Part shown: positions 7,983 through 15,151 of the stretch, in pieces
Position numbering within the stretch: the stretch's first letter is position 1
How the letters are laid out: each line of letters starts with the position of its first letter
Notes under the pieces: model-generated
Seen by the model: the letters and a program-made list of their open reading frames with translations, nothing else
Databases searched by the model: none
Told to the model about the DNA's origin: nothing
Position numbers and translations under genes: made by a program
Assembly (NCBI GenBank): GCA_905235775.1
Contig: CAJOMY010000068.1
Coordinates: 1-15,525, forward strand
Reading direction: 5' to 3'
DNA: 15,525 nucleotides
From: an uncultured Bacteroidales bacterium
GTDB taxonomy: Bacteria > Bacteroidota > Bacteroidia > Bacteroidales > UBA932

Positions 7983-8734
7983 ACGCTCGCCCTGTCATCC
8001 CCGGCCCCTGCTCCGTCATTCCCGGCCGGACCGGGAATCTCCTCCGGAGCATCCAGCAGGCCGAATTTCCCGCGAATCAGGCCCTCCGCCCAGGCGATTT
8101 CCTCGGTGAGGCCCATGTCGGAATTGTTCAGTTCAAAGGCGTCGGAAGCCCGCCGCAGCGGGGAGGTCTCCCGGTGCGAGTCGATGTAATCGCGCTCCCG
8201 GAGGTTCTTCATGATCTCCTCGAAGACGGGGTGCTCCCCTTTGGAGACCAGCTCGTCGAAGCGGCGCTGCGCACGCACCTCGGGCCGGGCGGTCACAAAG
8301 ATCTTGATCTCAGCGTCCGGAAAGACGGTGGTGCCGATGTCCCGGCCGTCCATGACGACGCGACCGGCCGACGAGAACGCGTGCAGGCGCTCGTCCACCC
8401 AGCGGCGCACATACGGCACGGCCGCAATCGGGCTGACCTGCGAGGACACCGCCATCGTGCGGATCTGTTTCTCGATATTGCGCTCGCCCATGTAGAGCAC
8501 CGTGCCGGGAGCGAAATGCAGGTCCAGGCCCGCCAGGGCCTTTTCCAGCGCGGGATCGACGGTGTTGTCCGGGGCGATCAGCCCCCGCTCCTGCGCGAAG
8601 AGCGTCACGCCGCGGTACATCGCGCCGGAATCCAGGTACAAGAAATCGAAATGCTGCGCAATCTGGCGCGCCAGCGTGCTCTTGCCGGTCGAAGAATAGC
8701 CGTCAATGGCAATGGTGATGTCAGGGATTCGCAT
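7976..8734 (-). CDS. cmk: Cytidylate kinase with a repeat-derived C-terminal tail
   Basis: 252 residues. Phosphorylates CMP and dCMP to the diphosphates with ATP in the cytosol. The start at 8734 gives the family beginning MRIPDITIAIDGYSSTGKST, with the P-loop GYSSTGKS at 12-19, then YLDSGAMYRG, VVMDGRDIGTTVFPDA and the lid region RREF-like segment ending around RDYIDSHRETSPLRRASDA. The frame stays open up to 8896, but the upstream part contains intergenic sequence and a promoter and is not coding. After GLLDAPEE the last 20 or so residues are Gly/Ala/Asp-rich and are encoded by a palindromic repeat (7994-8038); bacterial Cmk usually ends near 225-230. The stop overlaps the ispH start. Confidence 0.96.
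   Translation of the reverse strand: MRIPDITIAIDGYSSTGKSTLARQIAQHFDFLYLDSGAMYRGVTLFAQERGLIAPDNTVDPALEKALAGLDLHFAPGTVLYMGERNIEKQIRTMAVSSQVSPIAAVPYVRRWVDERLHAFSSAGRVVMDGRDIGTTVFPDAEIKIFVTARPEVRAQRRFDELVSKGEHPVFEEIMKNLRERDYIDSHRETSPLRRASDAFELNNSDMGLTEEIAWAEGLIRGKFGLLDAPEEIPGPAGNDGAGAGDDRASVC
7994..8038. repeat. Palindromic repeat in the cmk 3' end
   Basis: An 8-bp perfect inverted repeat, ATTCCCGG (8018-8025) and CCGGGAAT (8031-8038), with a 5-nt loop. The half-motif GTCATTCCCGGCC (8015-8027) also occurs as GTCATCCCCGGCC at 7994-8006. This pattern resembles the small dispersed palindromes found in many bacterial genomes. It lies at the cmk/ispH junction and is read in frame as the last residues of Cmk. 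Confidence 0.6.
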
Positions 8735-8764
8735 AATCGTGTGGTTCAGTCTTAGTATAGACAA

Positions 8765-8797
8765 CAAATGTACGGAAAAATATCCGGGAAATGCAAC
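8765..8797 (-). promoter_or_regulatory. Promoter of cmk-ispH
   Basis: On the minus strand, TACATTTG (8765-8772) is a perfect -7 box about 30 nt before the cmk ATG. GTTG (8794-8797), with a 21-nt spacer, is a partial -33 box. Confidence 0.6.
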
Positions 8798-8799
8798 AC

Positions 8800-8909
8800 T
8801 TACCGGATGATTACCTTGCTGTAGCCGCTCTCCCTGCAGACCCGCAGGTCCATCAGGTGATAGAGCGGCGCAGACCGACGAGGCACTTGACAGCACCGGG
8901 TTTGATCCT
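8800..8909 (-). pseudogene. Orphan coding-like 3' fragment, unidentified
   Basis: On the minus strand a frame open through this stretch ends at a TAA (8800-8802) and reads like a protein C-terminus, including LYHLMDLRVCRESGYSKV then IIR. There is no suitable start or upstream domain. It could be the end of a gene broken when the ATPase module entered, or a dispersed noncoding repeat that happens to be open. I do not recognise the family. Confidence 0.25.
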
Positions 8910-9008
8910 TTACCGCCGCGACTGCTCGTATTCGGCGCGGGCGCGCTCCACGGATACGGAGCGCTTCAGCACGAAGCCGGAGCGGAGGATGGACAGGATA
9001 CAGTTCAT
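8910..9008 (-). pseudogene. 32-residue chimeric ORF: small lipoprotein start joined to the lptB tail
   Basis: The ATG at 9008 is preceded by AACCGAT as at the two other starts nearby. The product begins MNCILSIL, similar to MNRCLSIL of the ORF at 10343, and then runs into residues 235-255 of LptB (GSGFVLKRSVSVERARAEYE and on) in the same frame, ending QSRR. It is best explained as a rearrangement product; expression is unknown. Confidence 0.5.
8922..8983. repeat. 62-bp exact copy of the lptB 3' coding region
   Basis: Identical over 62 bp, by eye, to 10405-10466 inside lptB. In lptB this part is followed, in transcription direction, by the small lipoprotein start; here the order is reversed, with the lipoprotein-like start (8984-9015) directly upstream of the lptB piece. 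Confidence 0.9.
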
Positions 9009-9069
9009 ATCGGTTTTCTGGTCAACTTGTCGTTCATTCCCCGCCGCCTTCTTCTTTTTTACACAGGTG

Positions 9070-10194
9070 CTACAGCGATTCCAGATAACGCGAAAGGAAT
9101 ACGTTGTAAATGCTGTATGAAATGCCGTCCTCGCTGGTTTCAGCCAACACCAACTCTTTGTCCGTCAAGGCTCTCAGGTTTTTCAGGACGGCAGGGCCGG
9201 AACTCAGGCGGTGACGCTGGATAAAAGCGGAAGACGTCGGGTGCTGCACGGCTCCGTCTTTGGCAATGGCTTTCATAAGCTTCCACTGTGCAGGCGTAAT
9301 CAGTCGCTGAATCTCCAGGAAACGGTCCCGGTTCGATGACAAAATAATCTCCTTTGCCTTCCGCAGATCTTCTTCTTTGACAACGGAGCCGGACAGGTGG
9401 AAGACCTCATTGCATAACGACTGCGTGTAGAAAGTATGAACACGCGTCCACGAAAGGATGTCTTCGAGACATTCTGGGGGAAGCGTCTTCCCTGCCTCGC
9501 GGAAATGCTTTTCTATGAAAGCGGCATAGACTCCTGCGTCCAGTTTCGTGACAGGGATATTCGTGGTGCTTTCGTAGAAAGGCTTGAGCGCATTGGTGAA
9601 CATATCCGCCATAATGTGTTTTTTGCTGCCGCAAAAGATGAAACGCACATTGTGAAGGGGCTGGATGTATGATCTCAGAAGCGCTTCCATAAAGACACCG
9701 GGATACTCCCGTACCTGCTGGAATTCGTCGATGGCCAGTATGACCGGTCGCTTGCAACTCTCCAGAAACGAGAAGATTGACTTGATTGTCAGTTCTTTCT
9801 CCGCCGATGTCTGGAATGAAAAACTCAGCGTCGGAGCACCGGAGACAGGGTCGTAGCCCAGCAGGGGACGGATGCCTTTCAAGGCTTTGAAGAAATCCTG
9901 TATCCTGTTCTTCCGGACCAGGACTCCGGCCACGGCCTCCGCAAGCAACTTCACAAAGTCATCTATGCCCTGGCTGGAACTGATGTCCATATAAAAAGTC
10001 TCATAAGGCAGGCCCCTGTCTTTGATTTCTTCGAAAGCACGATAAATCAGCCCTGTCTTGCCAAGACGACGGGGAGAAATCAAGGTGACGTTCCTGCCGT
10101 TGGCCATACAGTCCAGCAGACGGTCCGTCTCTTCTTTCCGATCGCAAAACAGTTCTTTGTTTTTATAGGGCTCAAGGATGAACGGATTCTCCAT
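9070..10194 (-). CDS. AAA+ ATPase of the archaeal-type ATPase_2 group (STAND-related), accessory
   Basis: 374 residues, no signal peptide. P-loop SPRRLGKT at 40-47 (the PRRxGKT form typical of this group), Walker B VILAIDEF at 150-157, and a sensor-like FIFCGSKKH at 185-193. The C-terminal third (about 300-374) looks like a winged helix: ITPAQWKLMKAIAKDG, then TSSAFIQRHRLSSGPAVLKN, ending in a beta hairpin (YSIYNVFLSRYLESL). Such proteins are common, strain-variable genes in Bacteroidetes and archaea; their role is poorly known and I do not assign one. Base composition is visibly lower in GC than both neighbours, the upstream region is AT-rich, it has its own strong promoter, and duplicated lptB sequence lies downstream. 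All this points to insertion between lptB and cmk. It is not next to any nuclease, toxin or transposase here. Confidence 0.88.
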   Translation of the reverse strand: MENPFILEPYKNKELFCDRKEETDRLLDCMANGRNVTLISPRRLGKTGLIYRAFEEIKDRGLPYETFYMDISSSQGIDDFVKLLAEAVAGVLVRKNRIQDFFKALKGIRPLLGYDPVSGAPTLSFSFQTSAEKELTIKSIFSFLESCKRPVILAIDEFQQVREYPGVFMEALLRSYIQPLHNVRFIFCGSKKHIMADMFTNALKPFYESTTNIPVTKLDAGVYAAFIEKHFREAGKTLPPECLEDILSWTRVHTFYTQSLCNEVFHLSGSVVKEEDLRKAKEIILSSNRDRFLEIQRLITPAQWKLMKAIAKDGAVQHPTSSAFIQRHRLSSGPAVLKNLRALTDKELVLAETSEDGISYSIYNVFLSRYLESL

Positions 10195-10208
10195 ATCGGT
10201 TGTTTTTG

Positions 10209-10239
10209 CAAATTTACAAATGTTTTAAAATTAACCAAA
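10209..10239 (-). promoter_or_regulatory. Consensus Bacteroidetes promoter of the ATPase gene
   Basis: TTTG (10236-10239), a spacer of exactly 19 nt, and TAAATTTG (10209-10216) on the minus strand: a perfect match to TTTG-N19-TAnnTTTG. The box ends 14 nt before the ATG at 10194. It is the best promoter in the window and lies in an AT-rich patch. Confidence 0.85.
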
Positions 10240-10256
10240 AGTTATTAACTAAAAGT

Positions 10257-10343
10257 TTATTTATCTGCAAATGATTTCTCACCACCAGTTCTGGCGCACG
10301 CAAACAGGCAGCCCATCAGGAGGATGGACAGACAACGGTTCAT
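10257..10343 (-). CDS. Very short lipoprotein-like ORF, probably a truncated gene
   Basis: 28 codons, 25 nt after the lptB stop. It begins MNRCLSILLMGCLFACARTG: a basic start, a hydrophobic stretch and a lipobox LFAC with C16, the signature of a lipoprotein signal peptide. The frame stops at 10257 as soon as the sequence turns AT-rich, so it looks like the 5' remnant of a longer lipoprotein gene that was cut by arrival of the ATPase module. A genuine tiny lipoprotein is possible. Confidence 0.4.
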   Translation of the reverse strand: MNRCLSILLMGCLFACARTGGEKSFADK

Positions 10344-10368
10344 ATCGGTTTATCTGATTTACTGACAA

Positions 10369-11166
<798 letters not shown>

Positions 11167-11173
11167 GGGGCGG

Positions 11174-13051
11174 CTATTTGATATCCAGTCCGAGGTCCAC
11201 CACCAGGTTGCGGACCTCCTCGTTTTTGCTCATCAGGTCCTCCGCTTTCTCGGAGGGGAGGTAAATCTTCCTGCCCTGCTCTTCCTCGGGCAGGACGGTG
11301 GGCTCGAGACGGATCTTCGCACAGTCCGCCAGACGGGCGAAACGGCCCTCCAGGTCGCGCAGGATCCGTTCTTCGATCCATTTCTTCTGGGCCTCGTTGG
11401 TCACGGTGAAAGCGACGACCTTGCGGCCGTCCTCCTCGCGGAAACTGAGCCGGGCGTTGGTCAGGGCATTCGCCAGGCGCGGCTGGCTGGCATATTGCGC
11501 CGCCAGTTCCTTCCACTTGTCCGCCAGGGCGCCGTCCTCCGGCAGTGCCTCCGGCTTCTCCTCCGCGGCCTGTGCCGCTGCCGCCGGCATCACTTCGACC
11601 TCCTCCTCGTCCATCAACGCACTGAGCGACAGCGACGACGCCTTCTTTCTCTTCGAAGTTCCCTTCTTCGGTTCCCCTGCGTCTGCAGTGGAGCTGTTGC
11701 CCCCGGAAACTTCGCTTCGCTCATCCCCCACACTGCTTCGCAGCGGGTTCCCCCCGTTCACGAGGCCACGGGCGGCCACGGTTTCCTGGGGCAACACTCC
11801 ACTGCCTGACTCCGGGGATGCCGTTTGCACCGGAGCAGAATCTGCCTGCTCTGTCGGAGCGGCAGCAGTCTCCTGAGACCGTAGCCCCCCTCGGCTTCGT
11901 AAGAGGGAGGGGCCCGCAGGCGGATTCTGTGAAACGGGCGGATTCGGCGAAGCGGGGGCTTGCTGGAGGAACGCCAACTTCATGAGGGCGAATTCGATGT
12001 GCAGTCTGGGGTTGGTGGCGGCGCGGTAGCCGGCCTCACAGGCGGTCGTGACGCCAAGGGCGTCGTAGAGCCACTTGACGCTGCAACGCTCCCCCTGCTC
12101 CTTGTAACGGGCCCGGAGCGAATCCGGCAGGTCCAGCAGCGACTCCAGCCCGCCCGTGCGGCTGACCAGCAGGTCCCGCAGATGTGCGCTCAACGCCGCC
12201 ACGAAATGCTGCGCATTGAAGCCCTTCGAGAGGATTTCGTCGAAGGTCAGCAGCGCCGTCGCATAGTCGCCTGCCAGACAGGCGTCAACGAGACGGAAGC
12301 TGAACTCGTAGTCCAGCACGCCCAGGTTGCGGATCACGTCCTCGTAGTGGAGGTCCGTTCCGCAGAAGGCCACCGCCTGGTCGAAAAGCGTCAGCGCATC
12401 GCGCATCGCGCCGTCGGCCTTGTGGGCGATCACGTGCAGGGACTCGTCCTCCACCCGGATGCCCTCCTTGCCCGCGATGTCCCGCAGGTTGCGGACGATG
12501 TCGGGCACGCCGATACGGTTGAAATCGTAGGTCTGGCAGCGGCTCAGGATGGTCGGCAGGATCTTGTGCTTCTCGGTCGTGGCGAGGATGAAGATGGCGT
12601 GCGCGGGCGGCTCCTCCAGCGTCTTGAGGAAGGCGTTGAAAGCCGACTGCGAGAGCATGTGCACCTCATCGATGATATAGACCGAATAGCGCCCCACCTG
12701 CGGCGGGATCTGCACCTGGTCCATCAGCGCCTTGATGTCTTCCACACCGTTGTTGGACGCCGCATCCAGTTCGTGGATGCAGTACGAGCGCCCCTCGGCG
12801 AACGAGCGGCAGGAATCGCACTCGCCGCAAGGTTCCAGGTCAGGGCCCGGGTTCGCGCAGTTGATGGTCTTGGCGAAGATGCGCGCCGCGCTCGTCTTGC
12901 CCACGCCCCGGGGGCCGCAGAACAGATAAGCGTGCGCAAGCTGCCCGCGCTGGATGGAATTTTTGAGGGTCCGCGCGATGTTGTCCTGTCCGATCAGGGA
13001 CTCGAAAGAGTCCGGACGGTATTTGCGTGCTGATACGACGTAGTCTGACAT
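11174..13051 (-). CDS. dnaX: DNA polymerase III subunit gamma/tau
   Basis: 625 residues. The clamp-loader ATPase that loads the beta clamp and ties the replisome together. Seen: YRPDSFESLIGQ near the start, Walker A GPRGVGKTS (46-54), zinc cysteines C65, C75, C78 and C81, Walker B VYIIDEVHM (124-132), and sensor 1/SRC in ATTEKHKILPTILSRCQ (157-173). Domain III follows to about residue 370. A low-complexity linker (about 370-480) leads to a C-terminal tau-like domain (about 505-625, EDGALADKWKELAAQYASQP). The linker holds a Pro/Asn repeat (SPNPPVSQNPPAGP) and, at about 416-456, peptide encoded by a 121-bp palindromic element. The ATG lies 6 nt after a TACATTTG box. Confidence 0.97.
   Translation of the reverse strand: MSDYVVSARKYRPDSFESLIGQDNIARTLKNSIQRGQLAHAYLFCGPRGVGKTSAARIFAKTINCANPGPDLEPCGECDSCRSFAEGRSYCIHELDAASNNGVEDIKALMDQVQIPPQVGRYSVYIIDEVHMLSQSAFNAFLKTLEEPPAHAIFILATTEKHKILPTILSRCQTYDFNRIGVPDIVRNLRDIAGKEGIRVEDESLHVIAHKADGAMRDALTLFDQAVAFCGTDLHYEDVIRNLGVLDYEFSFRLVDACLAGDYATALLTFDEILSKGFNAQHFVAALSAHLRDLLVSRTGGLESLLDLPDSLRARYKEQGERCSVKWLYDALGVTTACEAGYRAATNPRLHIEFALMKLAFLQQAPASPNPPVSQNPPAGPSLLRSRGGLRSQETAAAPTEQADSAPVQTASPESGSGVLPQETVAARGLVNGGNPLRSSVGDERSEVSGGNSSTADAGEPKKGTSKRKKASSLSLSALMDEEEVEVMPAAAAQAAEEKPEALPEDGALADKWKELAAQYASQPRLANALTNARLSFREEDGRKVVAFTVTNEAQKKWIEERILRDLEGRFARLADCAKIRLEPTVLPEEEQGRKIYLPSEKAEDLMSKNEEVRNLVVDLGLDIK
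11685..11805. repeat. MITE-like palindromic element inserted in frame in dnaX
   Basis: Terminal inverted repeats of about 25 bp: left arm at 11685-11710 (starting GCAGTGGAGCTGTTGCCCCC) and right arm at 11781-11805 (ending GGGGCAACACTCCACTGC), matching except for one extra base and two or so differences. The interior has further small palindromes around CTTCGCAGCG. The 121 bp encodes, without a stop, part of the dnaX linker (residues about 416-456). A second, weaker stem, CCCCCTC with GAGGGAGGGG, occurs at about 11885-11912 in the same linker. Confidence 0.75.
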
Positions 13052-13053
13052 AG

Positions 13054-13085
13054 TTTACAAATGTAATGATTTTTGTGTAACTTTG
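13054..13085 (+). promoter_or_regulatory. Promoter of the divergent secreted protein gene
   Basis: TAACTTTG (13078-13085) is a perfect -7 box; TTTA (13054-13057), 20 nt upstream, is a near -33 box. The box ends 5 nt before the ATG at 13091. It overlaps the dnaX promoter, whose -7 box lies within its spacer. Confidence 0.65.
13058..13065 (-). promoter_or_regulatory. -7 box of the dnaX promoter
   Basis: TACATTTG on the minus strand, a perfect -7 box, ends 6 nt before the dnaX ATG (13051), so the message may be leaderless or nearly so. No TTTG is found at the expected -33 distance. Confidence 0.55.
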
Positions 13086-13090
13086 GGCTC

Positions 13091-13864
13091 ATGAGAATCC
13101 GATTGGTCCATCTTTTTGCGGCACTGCTGCTTCTGGCCGCCGCCCTCCCGGCGTTCGGGCAGGGGAAGATGTACACCCGCAAGATGCGCCTCGCGGACTT
13201 CCCCACGAAGACCACCAAGATCGTCCTTGAGGGCAACTCCCTCCTGGAGCTCGCCCTGCGCGAAGAGATCGCCGTCCACTGGCGCGTCTCGCCCTACGAA
13301 TTCTGCGACGCCCGGGAGTATGAGCAGCTCCGCAGCTCGTCCTCCTACTATTTTCTCACCCTCGCCCAGGAAGAAGGCATCGCCTACCTGATCCTGCAGA
13401 AAGGCGGCAGGAGCCGCGACCAGGACCAGCTCAAAAGGCCCTTCGAAGTGGTGCGCATGCCCATCGCCAGCGTGGACGACCCCACGGGGCGGGAACTTGT
13501 GTTCATGGGCGCCTTCCTCAACATCATCCAACGCTTTACGGAAGCGGCCATGACCTCCGACAAGGTGGCCTACGGCGGTCTGAAGTCCGCCAACGGCGCC
13601 CGCCTGCGCGGCCGCACGGTCTATCTGGATCCCGACGCCGCCGACGAAGCCTTCCTGCGTGGAGAGAGCGGCGCCCTGACCGCCATCACCATTGCTCCCG
13701 GGCAGGCCGGTCCCCATACGGTCTTCTACAAGATGCTCATCTCCACCGACACGCACGAACTGTTCTTCTTCGGGTGCAAGCGATACAAAGAGCCCGCCGA
13801 CGCACGCTTCTCCAGCACCGACGAGCGACACTTCAGAAGCCGCGGCGCAGCCGTCGTACGCTGA
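13091..13864 (+). CDS. Secreted protein of unknown function
   Basis: 257 residues from the ATG at 13091; the frame is open further upstream (TTG at 13073), but that would place the -7 promoter box inside the gene and spoil the signal peptide. The signal peptide is clear (MRIRLVHLFAALLLLAAALP, then AFGQ), so the protein is periplasmic or outer-membrane associated. The mature part begins GKMYTRKMRLADFPTKTTKI and has a segment RVSPYEFCDAREYEQLRSS, a central beta-rich portion and a C-terminal HELFFFGCKRYKEP; two Cys (in EFCDA and FGCKR) could form a disulphide. I do not recognise a named family. It is divergent from dnaX and convergent with the response regulator (33 nt between the stops, no good terminator seen). 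Confidence 0.85.
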   Translation: MRIRLVHLFAALLLLAAALPAFGQGKMYTRKMRLADFPTKTTKIVLEGNSLLELALREEIAVHWRVSPYEFCDAREYEQLRSSSSYYFLTLAQEEGIAYLILQKGGRSRDQDQLKRPFEVVRMPIASVDDPTGRELVFMGAFLNIIQRFTEAAMTSDKVAYGGLKSANGARLRGRTVYLDPDAADEAFLRGESGALTAITIAPGQAGPHTVFYKMLISTDTHELFFFGCKRYKEPADARFSSTDERHFRSRGAAVVR

Positions 13865-13897
13865 CCGGCCGCCCGTCCGGAAGAAGACTCCGCCCGG

Positions 13898-15043
13898 CTA
13901 CAGATTCACGTAGGCCTTGACGTCCTCCGCCGAGACGGGGTCGCCGCCCAGGATCAACAGGCGGTCGACGACATTGTCCAGTTCGCGAATATTGCCGGGC
14001 CAGTGCTTCTCCTGAAGCAGCTTCACGGCCTCGGGCGAGAAACTCCGTTTCTTGCCGCCGTCGGCATACTTCTCCAGGAAATGGTCGATCAGGATCGGGA
14101 TATCGTCGCGGCGCTCGTCCAGCGACGGCACGCGCACCACGATCACGCTGAGCCGGTGGTAGAGGTCCTCGCGGAAATTGCCCTTCCCGATCTCGGCCTC
14201 CAGGTCCTTGTTGGTGGCGGCGATCACGCGCACGTCCACCTCGATATCTTTATCGGAACCCACGCGGGAGAGCTTTTTCTCCTGCAGCACGCGCAACACC
14301 TTGGCCTGCGCGGCGAGGCTCATGTCGCCGATCTCGTCGAGGAAGAGCGTGCCGCCGTCAGCCTGCTCGAACTTGCCCTTGTGCTGCTTGATGGCCGAGG
14401 TGAAAGAGCCCTTCTCGTGGCCGAACAATTCGCTCTCGATGAGTTCGGAGGGGATGGCGGCGCAGTTCACCTCCACGAAAGGCATCGCGCTGCGCGCGCT
14501 CAGCTGGTGGAGGTTGCGCGCAACCAGCTCCTTGCCGGAGCCGTTCGGGCCGATGATCAGCACCCGGGCGTCGGTGGGCGCCACCTTCGCGATCATCTCG
14601 CGGATGTGCAGCATCGGGGCGGACTCGCCGATCATGTCGGCGCCGTACACCTTCTTTTTGAGGGCCTTGTTCTGCGAGGTCAGGCTGACCTTGTCCGTGG
14701 CGTTCTTGATGGTGATCAGGATGCGGTTCAGGTCCAGCGGCTTCTGCACGAAGTCGAAGGCGCCCTTCTTGATGCAGTCCACGGCCGTGTCGATGTCGGC
14801 GTGGCCGGAGATCATCACCACGGCACTGTCCAGCCCCATTTCCGTGAGTTTCCCGAGCACCTCGACACCGTCCATGCCGGGCATCTTGATGTCGCAGAAG
14901 ATCACGTCGTATCTCTCCTTCTCCACCAGGGCGAGCCCGGAAGCGCCGTCCTCGGCGGTATCCACTTCATAACCCTCGTCGGTGAGGATCTCGCCGAGCG
15001 AATTGCGGATCGCCCGCTCATCGTCTATAATCAATACCTTCAT
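13898..15043 (-). CDS. NtrC/NtrX-type response regulator (REC + AAA+) lacking a DNA-binding domain
   Basis: 381 residues. Receiver domain 1-118: acidic D7/D8, phosphoacceptor D51 (FCDIKMPGMDG), S79 and K101. AAA+ domain about 135-365: Walker A GPNGSGKE (165-172; GESGTGKE is usual), Walker B LFLDEI (233-238), arginine residues in REDLYHRL, and WPGNIREL (348-355). The sigma-54 contact loop GAFTGA reads GSFTSA (212-217). The protein stops at AYVNL right after the AAA+ lid, with no Fis-type helix-turn-helix; the usual length is 440-480. The sequence after the stop, read in all minus frames, shows no lost HTH. The modified loop suggests NtrX-like behaviour rather than plain sigma-54 activation, but this is inferred. 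The NtrY-like kinase at 1954-5475 is a possible partner. No promoter box was found; it may be read from metG. Confidence 0.92.
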   Translation of the reverse strand: MKVLIIDDERAIRNSLGEILTDEGYEVDTAEDGASGLALVEKERYDVIFCDIKMPGMDGVEVLGKLTEMGLDSAVVMISGHADIDTAVDCIKKGAFDFVQKPLDLNRILITIKNATDKVSLTSQNKALKKKVYGADMIGESAPMLHIREMIAKVAPTDARVLIIGPNGSGKELVARNLHQLSARSAMPFVEVNCAAIPSELIESELFGHEKGSFTSAIKQHKGKFEQADGGTLFLDEIGDMSLAAQAKVLRVLQEKKLSRVGSDKDIEVDVRVIAATNKDLEAEIGKGNFREDLYHRLSVIVVRVPSLDERRDDIPILIDHFLEKYADGGKKRSFSPEAVKLLQEKHWPGNIRELDNVVDRLLILGGDPVSAEDVKAYVNL

Positions 15044-15057
15044 TGTCGTTTGTATTT

Positions 15058-15147
15058 GTCCGGAGCGGCAAGCTCCTATCCGGAATGCGATCGCTTCGCG
15101 ACCCTACCCGGGAAAATGCACCCCGGACAGGACTTGCCGCTCCGGAC
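15058..15147. repeat. Long imperfect palindrome between metG and the response regulator
   Basis: Left arm 15058-15083 (starting GTCCGGAGCGGCAAG) pairs with right arm 15123-15147 (ending CTTGCCGCTCCGGAC): about 24 bp with one bulge and one G-T pair. The 39-nt loop contains GCGATCGC and TTCGCGA. It begins 5 nt after the metG stop, so its RNA would form a strong hairpin that could terminate or stabilise the metG message. No T tract follows it in the minus direction. It may equally be a member of the same kind of dispersed element as that in dnaX. Confidence 0.8.
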
Positions 15148-15151
15148 CAGT

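Larger units (their letters stand above)
8735..9069. other. Gene-poor interval between cmk and the ATPase gene, holding rearranged remnants
   Basis: 335 bp with no intact gene. From left to right it holds the cmk promoter, an orphan coding-like stretch on the minus strand ending at 8800, an exact 62-bp copy of the lptB 3' end (8922-8983), a degenerate copy of the small lipoprotein start (8984-9015), and about 50 bp of unassigned sequence up to the ATPase stop. No terminator hairpin with a T tract was found behind the ATPase. Confidence 0.7.

Noticed and set aside
7976..8896. Long start for cmk at 8896
   Set aside because: It would include the TACATTTG promoter box and remnant sequence; the conserved protein begins at the ATG at 8734.
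8735..10368. Insertion sequence or defence island around the ATPase
   Set aside because: No transposase, nuclease, toxin-antitoxin partner or clear terminal inverted repeats with target duplication were found around the ATPase; only the duplicated lptB tail supports insertion.
11960..13033. 357-codon plus-strand frame
   Set aside because: Antisense to the conserved clamp-loader core of dnaX.
13073..13864. TTG start at 13073 for the secreted protein
   Set aside because: It would put the -7 box within the coding sequence and add residues before a well-formed signal peptide that starts at 13091.
13865..13897. Lost helix-turn-helix of the response regulator after a frameshift
   Set aside because: The sequence beyond the stop was read on the minus strand and shows no Fis-like segment before the convergent gene; the protein ends cleanly.
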